Assembly (NCBI GenBank): GCA_045588795.1
Contig: JAZNEY010000026.1
Location: 1 to 14,159 of the forward strand
DNA: 14,159 nucleotides
Reading direction: 5' to 3'
Source: UMGS1908 sp045588795
GTDB taxonomy: Bacteria > Bacillota > Clostridia > Christensenellales > UBA1242
Below, one piece after another: positions 5,624 through 14,151 of this stretch. A program made the translations under genes and the position numbers. The notes below the pieces were generated by a model. It did no database searches, was not told the origin of the DNA, and worked only from the letters and a program-made list of their open reading frames with translations. Positions within the stretch are counted from its first letter, which is position 1. Every line of letters starts with the position of its first letter.

Positions 5624-6931
5624 TTATAGCACATATTTTTTCAAATTAAATGACTTTAATTCTTTTGATAAATGCTTTGTTATGTATTCTTTGTCTATTT
5701 TGACATCTATCATTGGGTGATTTCCATCTGCATTAAATGAAATATCTTCAAGCAATAATTCAAGCACATTATGCAATCTTCTAGCCCCTATGTTTTCACT
5801 TGTTTCATTTTCGTACTCTGCAATTCTTGCAATCTCATCAATTGCATCATCTGTGAAATCAATATTGATATTATCAACTGCAAGCAATGCTTTGTATTGT
5901 TTCAAAAGTGAATTCTCTGTATTTTTCAAAATGCTTGCAAAATCTTCTTTTGTTAGGTTATTCAATTCAACTAGAACTGGAAATCTTCCTTGAAGTTCTG
6001 GAATTAAATCTTCAACTTTTGAAATATGAAATGCACCTGCTGCGATAAATAAAATATAATCAGTTTTGATTGGTCCATATTTAGTTGAAATTGTACAACC
6101 CTCAACTATTGGAAGAATATCTCTTTGCACACCTTCTCTTGACACATCTGGCCCGTGAGAACTTCCTTTTCCTGTAATTTTATCAATCTCATCAATAAAG
6201 ATTATTCCAGATTGCTCTGCTCTGAAAAGAGCCTCTGATTGAACAGAATCAATATCAATAAGTTTATCACTTTCCTCTTGAATAAAGATTTCAATAGCTT
6301 CTTTTACAGTCTTTCTTGCTTTTTTCTTTCGCTTGTTGCCCATCATACCATCAAGCATTTCACTTATATTAAGTTCCATTCCAACCCCTGCCATCACATT
6401 TAATTGCTTTGGCTGGTCAACAACATCAATCTCAATAATTTCGTTATCAAAATCTCCATTTTTAATGCCATCAAGTAATTGTTCTTTGCTGAGTTCTAGT
6501 CCATTTTTATCAAGAGTCTTTCTTGCGTGCAAAGTAGTTACTATTTTATCAAGAGCAACTTTTTCACTCTTTTCTCTAACACCTTTATATCTTTCTTTCT
6601 TCACCATAATAAGACTTGCTTCTACCAAATCCCGCACCATACTCTCAACATCTCTGCCAACATACCCTACTTCTGTAAACTTTGTTGCTTCAACTTTTAC
6701 AAATGGTGCTTTCACAAGTCTGCTTAATCTTCTTGCAATTTCAGTTTTACCAACACCAGTTGGACCTTTCATTATTATGTTCTTTGGAGTTATTTCTTCT
6801 CTTAACTCCGCAGATAGTTTACTTCTTCTATATCTGTTGCGAAGTGCAATTGATACAGCCTTTTTTGCTTCATCTTGTCCAATTATATACTTATCTAATT
6901 CTGTAACAATTTCTCTTGAAGTTAGTTCCAT
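5624..6931 (-). CDS. hslU: ATP-dependent protease ATPase subunit HslU (ClpY)
   Basis: This 435-residue AAA+ unfoldase forms hexameric rings that unfold proteins and feed them to HslV. Visible are the N-terminal VTELDKYIIGQ.EAK, Walker A GPTGVGKT (56-63), the pore loop GYVGRD (89-94), the inserted I-domain (about 110-235, including a basic KRKKKARK patch), Walker B IIFIDEID (243-250), the arginine finger in LQGRFP (R316) and sensor-2 GARRL (382-386). The C-terminal tail that docks into HslV is present (KKYVL). An upstream in-frame start at 6991 would overlap hslV by 56 nt. The ATG at 6931 has a clear GAGGAGG ribosome site and matches the family N-terminus, so it is preferred. It follows hslV after 4 nt and ends the operon. 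Confidence 0.97.
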   Translation of the reverse strand: MELTSREIVTELDKYIIGQDEAKKAVSIALRNRYRRSKLSAELREEITPKNIIMKGPTGVGKTEIARRLSRLVKAPFVKVEATKFTEVGYVGRDVESMVRDLVEASLIMVKKERYKGVREKSEKVALDKIVTTLHARKTLDKNGLELSKEQLLDGIKNGDFDNEIIEIDVVDQPKQLNVMAGVGMELNISEMLDGMMGNKRKKKARKTVKEAIEIFIQEESDKLIDIDSVQSEALFRAEQSGIIFIDEIDKITGKGSSHGPDVSREGVQRDILPIVEGCTISTKYGPIKTDYILFIAAGAFHISKVEDLIPELQGRFPVLVELNNLTKEDFASILKNTENSLLKQYKALLAVDNINIDFTDDAIDEIARIAEYENETSENIGARRLHNVLELLLEDISFNADGNHPMIDVKIDKEYITKHLSKELKSFNLKKYVL

Positions 6932-6935
6932 AAAA

Positions 6936-7469
6936 CTACACCTCCTCAACTGTAATGTGGTTATTTGTAAATACACACATTGTTCCCGCAATCTCTATCG
7001 CTTTAACTGCAATTTCTTTTGCCGATAAATCTGTATTTTGTAAAAGTGCAAGAGCTGCCGCCTTTGCGTATGGTCCACCTGAGCCAATCTCAATCACATT
7101 ATTTTCTGGCTCAAAGACATCACCTACACCTGTGAGCCAAAACATATCTTCATTATTTGCAACTATCATATGTGCATTAAGTTCTTTTAGTCCCTTATCA
7201 CTTCTCCAAAGTTGAGCAAGTTCAACAGATGCACGCATTAAATTTCCACTGTGTTTTTTTAGCATCTTTTCAAACTTTTCTGCAAGGTTGAAAGCATCTG
7301 CTGTTGCACCTGCAAAACCTATTACAACCTTATCATCATATATTCTTCTAACCTTTACAGCGTTAGATTTTGCAATATATTTTTCGCCAAGCGTAACTTG
7401 TCCATCACCCGCTACTGCAATCTTACCATTTTTTCTTACTGCAATAATTGTTGTTCCTTTAATATCCAT
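6936..7469 (-). CDS. hslV: ATP-dependent protease peptidase subunit HslV (ClpQ)
   Basis: This 177-aa proteasome-like threonine peptidase forms a dodecamer with HslU. The active Thr is expected to be residue 6 in GTTIIAV, exposed by removing MDIKG, as in other HslV proteins with an HGTT-type start. GDGQVT (22-27), FAGATADAF, the WRSDK helix, SGGPYA and FTNNH match the family. The ATG overlaps the trmFO stop by 1 nt (TAATG) and its AAGGAGG lies within trmFO, so translation is coupled. Confidence 0.97.
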   Translation of the reverse strand: MDIKGTTIIAVRKNGKIAVAGDGQVTLGEKYIAKSNAVKVRRIYDDKVVIGFAGATADAFNLAEKFEKMLKKHSGNLMRASVELAQLWRSDKGLKELNAHMIVANNEDMFWLTGVGDVFEPENNVIEIGSGGPYAKAAALALLQNTDLSAKEIAVKAIEIAGTMCVFTNNHITVEEV

Positions 7470-8779
7470 TACAAATCCTCCTTAATCCTGTCTATTTCTG
7501 CCATAGCCCTTTCGTATATCGCAAGTCGTTTATCTTTTTTATCCTTAAACTTTCCATCTATCGCCTCAATTATTCCATAATTAGAATTCATAGGTTGAAA
7601 GTTTTCGCTGTTTGCTGGGTTGGATATATATGAAGCAAGAGCCCCTAGCATTGTTTTGTTATTTAGTTCTAGTCTTTTACCATTATATCTCATAACTATT
7701 GAAATTGCAACCATAAGTCCACTCGCAGTACTTTCTACATATCCCTCAACTCCACTAATTTGACCGGCAAAATAGATGTTAGGGTTTGTTTTGAAACAGA
7801 AATTATTGTCTAAATGTTTTGGTGAATTAATGAAAGTATTTTTATGCATAACACCATATTTTAAAAACTCTGCATTTTTTAATGCTGGTATCAGAGAAAA
7901 CACTCTTTTCTGTTCGCCAAATTTTAAATTTGTTTGAAAGCCCACCAAATTGTAACTTTCTTCATCAATATTCTCTTTTCGAAGCTGTACAACCGCATAA
8001 GGTTTAATGCCAAGCGGGTTAATATTTAAACCAACTGGTTTTAGTGGTCCATATCGAAGCGCATCTTCACCTCTCTTTGCCATAACCTCAACAGGCATAC
8101 AACCCTCAAACACATCACTTGTCTCAAAATCTTTTAGAGGAACGGTTTCTGCGTTTATTAACTCTTTGTAAAACTCAAGATATTCCTCTTTTGTCATAAC
8201 TGCATTTAGGTAGTCGCCCTCTCCAATTGTTCCATATCTATCTTGTTTAAAACATTTATTATAATCTAAACTTGATGCAAGAACTATTGGAGCAGAGGCA
8301 TCAAAAAAATACAAGCCATCGTCACCAAGCATATCTCTTATGTTATTTAATAACTTTTGAGAAGTCAATGGACCAGTCGCAATAACACATATATCATCTT
8401 TTAATTCACTTATATCAACAACTTCTTTTTCAATAACATTGATGTTTCTATGGTTTCTGATAATTGAATCAACTTTTTCGCTAAATAACTCCCTATCAAC
8501 AGCAAGTGCCCCGCCGGCTGGAACCCTGCACTCTCTTGCAATTTTTAAAATAAGAGAGCCAAACTTATCCATCTCCGCCTTTAAAAGCCCCGAAGATGTT
8601 AATATATCTTCATTCTTTAATGAGTTTGAACAAACAATTTCTGCAAGCGTAGATTTTTTGTGTGCAGGAGAAAAGCATAAAGGTTTCATTTCATACAAAT
8701 CAACCTTTATGCCATTCTCTGCTAAAAAATATGCACATTCTGAACCCGCCAGTCCACCACCAATAATATTTACTTTCAC
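7469..8779 (-). CDS. trmFO: tRNA uracil-54 C5-methyltransferase, folate/FAD dependent (TrmFO)
   Basis: TrmFO makes ribothymidine at position 54 of tRNA using methylenetetrahydrofolate and FADH2. The 436-aa length is typical. The FAD dinucleotide fold is at the N-terminus (IIGGGLAGSECAYFLA, 5-20). Cys50 in VCSNSLK and Cys227 in FEGCMPVEVMA correspond to the two functional cysteines known in Bacillus (C53 and C226). The C-terminal GQISGVEGYVESTASGL block is present. The start is GTG, overlapping the topA stop by 1 nt (TAGTG), with AAGGTG about 8 nt upstream; no in-frame ATG fits better. The order topA-trmFO-hslV matches Bacillus except that xerC is missing between trmFO and hslV. Confidence 0.97.
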   Translation of the reverse strand: MKVNIIGGGLAGSECAYFLAENGIKVDLYEMKPLCFSPAHKKSTLAEIVCSNSLKNEDILTSSGLLKAEMDKFGSLILKIARECRVPAGGALAVDRELFSEKVDSIIRNHRNINVIEKEVVDISELKDDICVIATGPLTSQKLLNNIRDMLGDDGLYFFDASAPIVLASSLDYNKCFKQDRYGTIGEGDYLNAVMTKEEYLEFYKELINAETVPLKDFETSDVFEGCMPVEVMAKRGEDALRYGPLKPVGLNINPLGIKPYAVVQLRKENIDEESYNLVGFQTNLKFGEQKRVFSLIPALKNAEFLKYGVMHKNTFINSPKHLDNNFCFKTNPNIYFAGQISGVEGYVESTASGLMVAISIVMRYNGKRLELNNKTMLGALASYISNPANSENFQPMNSNYGIIEAIDGKFKDKKDKRLAIYERAMAEIDRIKEDL

Positions 8780-10902
8780 TAGTCATTCACCTTATTGTTT
8801 TCTATTTCGTGATGGTCATCTTCACGATTTACTTCAAACTTGTCCTCATAATCACATTTTGTACATTTAATATTTCTTATGCCTTGAATAAATTTCTCCA
8901 CCATCATAGAGTTACATTTTGGACACTTCTCTTTACTTGGTAAATCCCAGCTTGCAAAGTCACAAGTTGGATAATTTTTACAACCATAGAAAACTTTTCC
9001 CCTATGTGATTGTTTCTTTAAAATATCTCCACCACACTTTGGGCAAGTTCCAACCACATCTGTAACCGGTTTTGTATTTTTACAATCTGGATAATTAGGG
9101 CAAGCAAGAAACTTTCCAAATCTTCCAACCTTGTAGACCATCTTCGAGCCACACTTGTCGCAAACGACATCACTTTCTTCCACAGTTGTTTCTACTCTGT
9201 ACTTATCTTGCATAGCGACTCTTAGTTCACTACTAAAATTCGTATAGAAATCTTTAATGACATTTTGCCAAACTTGACCACCCTCTTCGATTGTATCGAG
9301 CCTATCCTCCATATCTGCTGTAAAGCCAACATCCATAATGTCGTTAAAACTTCTCATTAATAGGTCAACAACATTTCTTCCAAGTTCTGTTGAAACAAGT
9401 GCTTTACCCTCCTTAATCAAGTAAGTTCTTGATAAGAGTGTATTCACTGTTGGCGAGTATGTCGCTGGTCTCCCTATACCCTTGTCCTCCATAGCCTTTA
9501 CGAGACTTGACTCTGTATATCTTGCAGGAGGCTTTGTAAATTTTTGTTCTGGCTTAAATTCCTTGCAATCAAGTTTTTCGCCAACTTCCAAATTTGGAAT
9601 TTTTGATACTGGCTCTTCTCCATCTTCTTGTGTATTGTTATATAGCACTGAATATCCATCAAATAGTAGTGTCTTTCCAACAGCCTTAAATGTATGCTTT
9701 GTGTCTAATGCCTCTATTTCAACATTGACAGTATTAAATTTTGCCTCTGCCATTTGACTTGCCAAAAATCTGTCATAAATTAATTTATAAAGTTTGTATT
9801 GGTCAAGGTCAATTAATCCCTTTAAATCTTCTGGTTTTCTCTCAAGCGTAATTGGTCTTATCGCTTCGTGGGCGTCTTGTATGTTTTTCTTTCCTTTATA
9901 AACATTCGGAATCTCTGGACAATACTTTTCACCATAGTTGTTTTTAATATATTCTAAAGCCATATCTTGAGCCTCTTTCGAAACCCTGACAGAGTCTGTT
10001 CTTATGTAGGTAATTAAAGCAATTTTCCCCTCTCCTGGAATTGACACACCCTCATACAATGATTGAGCAATACTTGATGTAGTTTTCAAAGTAAAACCAA
10101 GTTTGCTTTGAGCATCTTGTTGCATTGTACTTGTTGTAAATGGCGCAGATGGGTGCGACTTACTCTCTGCTCTTTTGATGTTTGAGACAACAAAAGACTT
10201 ATCCTTTAACTCTGCAAGGATACCATCCATCTCTTCCTTGTCTTTTATCTTTTCATTCTTCTTTAACGCAAGGCTTGCCTTAAACGCCTCTACCGAGCCA
10301 TCAGTTTTGTCAAACATTGCAGAAAGGGTCCAATATTCTTCTGGTTTAAAATTTTCAATTTCCCTATCTCGGTCAACAACAAGTCTAAGCGTAACAGATT
10401 GAACTCTGCCTGCACTTAAACTTTGCCCATTATGAATTTTATTTGAAACAAGAGGCGACAACTTGTATCCTACAAGTCTGTCAAGAACTCTTCTTGCCTG
10501 CTGTGCATCAACAAGATTAATATTTATAGGTCTTGGAATTGTTAATGCTTTTTGTACTGCATTTTTTGAAATCTCATTAAACTCAATTCTAACACTTGAA
10601 TTTGGATCAATATTTAACACATTAGTTAAATGCCACGCAATCGCCTCACCCTCTCGGTCAGGGTCGGTTGCGATATAAACACATTCGCTTTTCTTTGCTT
10701 CTGATGTTAATTGTTGAATGAGTTTTTTCTTCTCTTCCATAATTTGATAATCTGGCTCAAAACCTTTATCAATATTTACACCTAAGCTTCGCACAGGAAG
10801 GTCCCTGACGTGCCCTTTGGTTGCAATAACTTTAAAATCTTTTCCTAAATATTTTGATACAGTCTCTTGCTTACCGGAACTTTCTATTAAAACTAATTTC
10901 AT
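8779..10902 (-). CDS. topA: DNA topoisomerase I (type IA)
   Basis: This 707-aa enzyme relaxes negative supercoils. The TOPRIM domain at the N-terminus has Glu7 (LIESSGK) and the acidic triad region DPDREGEAIAWH (80-91). The nucleophile is Tyr299 in ALITYIRTDS. SAGRVQSV (163-170) and GIGRPATYSPT are family blocks. The C-terminus (about 580-690) carries three four-cysteine zinc ribbons, the first two with C-P/K-N-Y-P-x-C signatures, followed by an acidic, asparagine-rich tail. It follows dprA by 15 nt with a modest ribosome site (TAGGT). Confidence 0.98.
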   Translation of the reverse strand: MKLVLIESSGKQETVSKYLGKDFKVIATKGHVRDLPVRSLGVNIDKGFEPDYQIMEEKKKLIQQLTSEAKKSECVYIATDPDREGEAIAWHLTNVLNIDPNSSVRIEFNEISKNAVQKALTIPRPININLVDAQQARRVLDRLVGYKLSPLVSNKIHNGQSLSAGRVQSVTLRLVVDRDREIENFKPEEYWTLSAMFDKTDGSVEAFKASLALKKNEKIKDKEEMDGILAELKDKSFVVSNIKRAESKSHPSAPFTTSTMQQDAQSKLGFTLKTTSSIAQSLYEGVSIPGEGKIALITYIRTDSVRVSKEAQDMALEYIKNNYGEKYCPEIPNVYKGKKNIQDAHEAIRPITLERKPEDLKGLIDLDQYKLYKLIYDRFLASQMAEAKFNTVNVEIEALDTKHTFKAVGKTLLFDGYSVLYNNTQEDGEEPVSKIPNLEVGEKLDCKEFKPEQKFTKPPARYTESSLVKAMEDKGIGRPATYSPTVNTLLSRTYLIKEGKALVSTELGRNVVDLLMRSFNDIMDVGFTADMEDRLDTIEEGGQVWQNVIKDFYTNFSSELRVAMQDKYRVETTVEESDVVCDKCGSKMVYKVGRFGKFLACPNYPDCKNTKPVTDVVGTCPKCGGDILKKQSHRGKVFYGCKNYPTCDFASWDLPSKEKCPKCNSMMVEKFIQGIRNIKCTKCDYEDKFEVNREDDHHEIENNKVND

Positions 10903-10917
10903 TACACTTACCTACTC

Positions 10918-12012
10918 TTATAATCCGTAATAGTTTCCCACTTTGTTTTTTATTATTCCAAAAATTTCCATTTCAGTGAGAAGCGAATTCAACTCATTTG
11001 GAGTGAGTTTTGTCTTGTCTAGAATGTCATCAAACTTCAAGTCTCCATCTAGCAACAAATCATACACTAACTGTTGCTCGTTTGTCAACTCTAAATTTTC
11101 ATTTTTGCTATTATCAATTTTTTCAATATGTAATGCATCTAGAATATCTTGCGGTGATATTACCACACAATCTGGACATTCACGAATTAGTTGATTACTA
11201 CCAAAACTTGCACTGCTAGTTATATTTGCAGGAACGACAAAAATATCTCTGCCTTGTTCAAGAGCATTCCTTGCTGTTATCAGTGAGCCACTATTTTCGC
11301 CTGCTTCAATAATTAAAACCCCTCGCGATAGCCCACTTATAATTCTGTTTCTTTCTGGAAAATGAAATTTGGCAGGTTTTTCATCTGGTAAATATTCGCT
11401 TATAATAAGTCCGCCATTCTCAATTATCTTATTTGCAAGAGGAATATTTGCTGATGGATAAATTTTATCAACTCCACCGCCTAAAACTGCGATAGTTTTT
11501 CCACCAACTTCAACAGCACCTCTTCCAGCCTCTGCATCAATTCCATACGCAAGCCCACTTACGACAACAACACCCGACTTTGTCAATTCTTTTGAAAACA
11601 TAGAAGTTACATCTCTGCCATAATTTGTTGGTTTTCTTGTACCAACAATTGCAACAATGTTTTCATAATTCAAAAGAGAAATATCTCCCCTACAAAACAA
11701 GATTAAAGGATTATCATCAGTGTTTTCTAATCTTTCAGGATACTCTTCGCTGTAAATCGTTACAATTTTTATTCCTTTTTCTTCTAACTTGTTTATAAAT
11801 AACTCAGTCTCATTGATGTCTATTGTTTGCATATCATTATATATTTTGTCGCCAAGTATTTCCCTTGCTATTTCTTGCCTTTCTTCCGGATTTAAATATG
11901 CATTACCAATAGACCCGAACGCCTCTTTAATTTGCAATATTTTTCTTCTTGTATACTTTCTTCTACACAACTCAATCAAGACTTGTTCATTTATTGATCT
12001 TAGACTTCCCAT
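10918..12012 (-). CDS. dprA: DNA-processing protein DprA (Smf)
   Basis: DprA binds incoming single-stranded DNA and loads RecA during natural transformation. The Rossmann-like core is clear: IVGTRKPTNYG (122-132), SGLAYGIDAEAGRGA (152-166; the usual AHRGA is AGRGA here), VLGGGVDKIYP, FPERNRIISGLS and SGSLITARNALEQGRDIFVVP. An N-terminal helical region (1-75) and a C-terminal winged-helix-like segment (about 300-364) complete the family's layout. Two starts are possible. GTG at 12018 has no ribosome site, while ATG at 12012 has AGTAGG 5 nt upstream and is preferred (364 aa). The start lies about 10 nt after the comM stop. Confidence 0.95.
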   Translation of the reverse strand: MGSLRSINEQVLIELCRRKYTRRKILQIKEAFGSIGNAYLNPEERQEIAREILGDKIYNDMQTIDINETELFINKLEEKGIKIVTIYSEEYPERLENTDDNPLILFCRGDISLLNYENIVAIVGTRKPTNYGRDVTSMFSKELTKSGVVVVSGLAYGIDAEAGRGAVEVGGKTIAVLGGGVDKIYPSANIPLANKIIENGGLIISEYLPDEKPAKFHFPERNRIISGLSRGVLIIEAGENSGSLITARNALEQGRDIFVVPANITSSASFGSNQLIRECPDCVVISPQDILDALHIEKIDNSKNENLELTNEQQLVYDLLLDGDLKFDDILDKTKLTPNELNSLLTEMEIFGIIKNKVGNYYGL

Positions 12013-12022
12013 TTTCACCTAC

Positions 12023-13543
12023 TTAAAGTTCGTATTTTTCAATAGTTCTGTAACTTATTGCTTCCATTATATGTTTTCTTTCAATATTTTCAGCACCATC
12101 TAAATCTGCAATAGTTCTTGCAACTTTCAATATCCTTGAATAGCCCCTTGCGGATAGTTTAAATTTATCAAACGCACTTTTTAAAACAAGTTCACTTGCC
12201 ATGTCAATTTCACAATAAGTTTTAATTTGCGCAGATGACATCTTTGCGTTAGTATGATTTTTACAACCCTTAAATCTTTCTACTTGAATTTGCCTTGCCT
12301 TGTCAATTCTTGCCTTTACGTCACTACTTGATTCTTCTGCCGAATCTCTTCTTAGTTCACTATATTCTACTCTGTCAACATCTATCTTTAAATCAATTCG
12401 GTCTAGTAGCGGACCACTTAATTTCTTTAAATATCTATCAATCTCTGTTGGCGAACATTTACATTCCAAATCTCTCGAGCCATAGTTTCCACAAGGACAA
12501 GGATTCATACTTGCAACAAGCATAAAACTTGCAGGATATTGAACTGTTAAATTTGCTCGTGATACGGTAATTGAACCATCTTCCAAAGGTTGTCTTAATG
12601 TTTCAAGCAAGCCTTTTGAAAATTCTGGCATTTCATCTAAGAATAAAACACCATTATGTGCAAGGCTAATTTCACCCGGCTTTGCGTTCTTCCCTCCACC
12701 GGTCATTGCAACTGGTGATGCTGAATGATGTGGTGACCTAAATGGCCTTTTTGTAATCACACCCCTTTCTTTATCAAGTTCTCCTGCAATACTATGAATC
12801 TTTGTAATTTCAAGAGCCTCTTCAAATGTTAAATCTGGAAGTATTGATGGAACGCATTTTGCGAGCATTGTCTTTCCACAACCCGGAGCTCCAACAAGCA
12901 TAATGTTATGACCACCGGCAACTGCTATTTCAAGTGCCCTTTTCGCTTTATATTGACCTAGCACTCTTGATAAATCTTCGCTATCATCATAATTTGATTT
13001 GTTCCATTCTACAAGAGACACAGGTTGATGTTCTAATTCTCCCGTTAAAAACGAAATTACACTTTTTAAATCTTCGAACGCATAAATTTCAAGGCCCTCA
13101 ATATATGATGCCTCCGCACTGTTCCCACTTGGAATAATTATTTTGCTGTAACCCATTTCTTTTGCAGAAATTAACAAAGGCAACATTCCGTTTACTGCTC
13201 TGAGTTTACCATCAAGAGACAACTCCCCAATCATTGCATAATCAGAAGATTTACCTCCTATATACCCAGCAGATTCTAAAACACCAACAGCTATTGGCAG
13301 GTCAAATAACGACCCCTCTTTTTTAACATCTGCTGGAGCAAGGTTTATTACAATTTTCTTTTGAGGCATAAAAAATCCCGAGTTCGAAATCGCTGAACTC
13401 ACTCTTTCAATAGACTCTTTTATAGTAGAATCTGGAAGCCCTACAACCGTTATTTGAGGCTTGCCTTTCATAATGTCTACCTCAACATCAATCTCTACAC
13501 CCTTTAACCCAATCAAACTAAAACTACTTACTTTTGATAACAT
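12023..13543 (-). CDS. comM: ComM/YifB family Mg-chelatase-like AAA+ ATPase
   Basis: The 506-aa protein belongs to the YifB/ComM family; ComM is a hexameric helicase that promotes branch migration during integration of transforming DNA. It has the N-terminal Lon-protease-like fold (VVGLPD..IKES..RV, 33-48), Walker A GAPGCGKT (218-225), PFRSPHHSAS (267-276), Walker B VLFLDE (299-304), a Cys cluster (C349, C351, C361, C363 in NPCPCG...CKCSP) and the Mg_chelatase C-terminal helices (LSARGYSRILKVARTIADL). GTG at 13549 extends the frame by two codons, but GGTGG lies 7 nt before ATG 13543 and family members start M-L, so 13543 is chosen. It is the first gene of the operon and directly precedes dprA, another transformation gene. 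Confidence 0.95.
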   Translation of the reverse strand: MLSKVSSFSLIGLKGVEIDVEVDIMKGKPQITVVGLPDSTIKESIERVSSAISNSGFFMPQKKIVINLAPADVKKEGSLFDLPIAVGVLESAGYIGGKSSDYAMIGELSLDGKLRAVNGMLPLLISAKEMGYSKIIIPSGNSAEASYIEGLEIYAFEDLKSVISFLTGELEHQPVSLVEWNKSNYDDSEDLSRVLGQYKAKRALEIAVAGGHNIMLVGAPGCGKTMLAKCVPSILPDLTFEEALEITKIHSIAGELDKERGVITKRPFRSPHHSASPVAMTGGGKNAKPGEISLAHNGVLFLDEMPEFSKGLLETLRQPLEDGSITVSRANLTVQYPASFMLVASMNPCPCGNYGSRDLECKCSPTEIDRYLKKLSGPLLDRIDLKIDVDRVEYSELRRDSAEESSSDVKARIDKARQIQVERFKGCKNHTNAKMSSAQIKTYCEIDMASELVLKSAFDKFKLSARGYSRILKVARTIADLDGAENIERKHIMEAISYRTIEKYEL

Positions 13544-13574
13544 TGCCACACCACCATATTATTTATTATATTTT

Positions 13575-13603
13575 ATTATAAAATAAATCAATAGATATGG
13601 CAA
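13575..13603 (-). promoter_or_regulatory. Promoter of the comM-dprA-topA-trmFO-hslVU operon
   Basis: TTGCCA (13598-13603), a 17-nt spacer and TATAAT (13575-13580) on the minus strand. The predicted start is about 25 nt before the comM ATG. The -35 lies inside a perfect inverted repeat ATATGG-N3-CCATAT (13595-13609), a possible operator. No other convincing promoter was seen inside the six-gene operon. Confidence 0.8.
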
Positions 13604-13609
13604 CCATAT
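13595..13609. promoter_or_regulatory. Inverted repeat over the -35 of the comM operon
   Basis: ATATGG and CCATAT are separated by three bases and completely cover the -35 hexamer. Such placement suits a repressor site, but the arms are short and AT-rich and no known regulator motif is recognised. Confidence 0.35.
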
Positions 13610-13630
13610 TTTCAAATTGTTTTTTAGCAT

Positions 13631-13662
13631 AAAAAAAGTGAAGTGTTTTCACACCTCACTTT
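13631..13662 (-). terminator. Terminator of rplS
   Basis: The stem AAAGTGAGGTGT/ACACTTCACTTT (12 bp with one G-U pair, GAAA tetraloop) is followed by further T residues, 13 nt after the rplS stop. It separates rplS from the comM operon. Confidence 0.93.
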
Positions 13663-13675
13663 TGTTGGTATATTA

Positions 13676-14041
13676 TTACTTGCTTTCTTTCTTTGCAATG
13701 ATTTTTTCTTCAACCTTTGCAGCTTTACCAGATCTTTCACGTAAGTAATAAAGTTTAGCTCTTCTAACTTTACCGTGTCTAACCACTTCAATATGGTCAA
13801 TTCTGGTAGAGTGAATTGGGAATGTTCTTTCAACACCTACACCATAAGAAATCTTTCTTACAGTAAATGTTTCTCTGATTCCACCATTTTTACGAGCTAT
13901 AACCGTACCTTCAAATCCTTGTAATCTTTCACGATTACCTTCCACAACCTTAACAAACACTTTTACTGTATCGCCAATGTTGAATGCTGGGATATCTGTA
14001 CGCATACCTTCTTTCTCAATTACATCTATGATGTTGCTCAT
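13676..14041 (-). CDS. rplS: 50S ribosomal protein L19
   Basis: L19 sits at the 30S-50S interface. The 121-aa length is normal. Family signatures are IPAFNIGDTVKVFVKVVEGN (18-37), ERLQGFEGTVIARKNGGI, TVRKISYGVGVERTFPIHS and a basic end (RRAKLYYLRERSGKAAK). The ATG has AAAGGAG about 8 nt upstream. It is transcribed alone from its own promoter and ends at a strong terminator. Confidence 0.98.
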   Translation of the reverse strand: MSNIIDVIEKEGMRTDIPAFNIGDTVKVFVKVVEGNRERLQGFEGTVIARKNGGIRETFTVRKISYGVGVERTFPIHSTRIDHIEVVRHGKVRRAKLYYLRERSGKAAKVEEKIIAKKESK

Positions 14042-14080
14042 TGTTTTCTCTCCTTTAAAAGTAGTATGTCAAAAGTGTTC

Positions 14081-14119
14081 TTGCAGCTCAGTTCGCAGAG
14101 GACCACTAGTCTAACGCAA
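14081..14119 (-). promoter_or_regulatory. rplS: Structured rplS 5' leader, possible L19 autoregulatory element
   Basis: The leader between the rplS promoter and ribosome site can form an imperfect hairpin: TTGC/GCAA at the base, an internal loop, TTAG/CTGA above, and a G/C-containing apical part (GTGGTCCTCTGCG). Bacillota are known to have L19 leader RNAs before rplS. Membership is inferred from position and size, not from a model match. Confidence 0.5.
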
Positions 14120-14122
14120 CAT

Positions 14123-14151
14123 ATGATAGCACATAAATTAAATAATTTCAA
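14123..14151 (-). promoter_or_regulatory. Promoter of rplS
   Basis: TTGAAA (14146-14151), a 17-nt spacer and TATCAT (14123-14128) on the minus strand, each one base off consensus. The start would be near 14116, exactly before the leader hairpin. Confidence 0.72.

Noticed and set aside
6932..6991. N-terminal extension of HslU by 20 residues
   Set aside because: It overlaps hslV, lacks family similarity, and a clear ribosome site precedes the ATG at 6931.
6333..7028. 231-aa plus-strand frame opposite hslU/hslV
   Set aside because: It is antisense to strongly conserved protease genes, and its Ser/Leu/Ile-rich composition is typical of a shadow frame.
7437..7469. Five extra residues before the HslV threonine as an anomaly
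   Set aside because: Short propeptides ending in Gly before TT are common in HslV and are removed during maturation.
8439..8870. 143-aa plus-strand frame
   Set aside because: It is antisense to the start of trmFO and end of topA, without a ribosome site or family resemblance.
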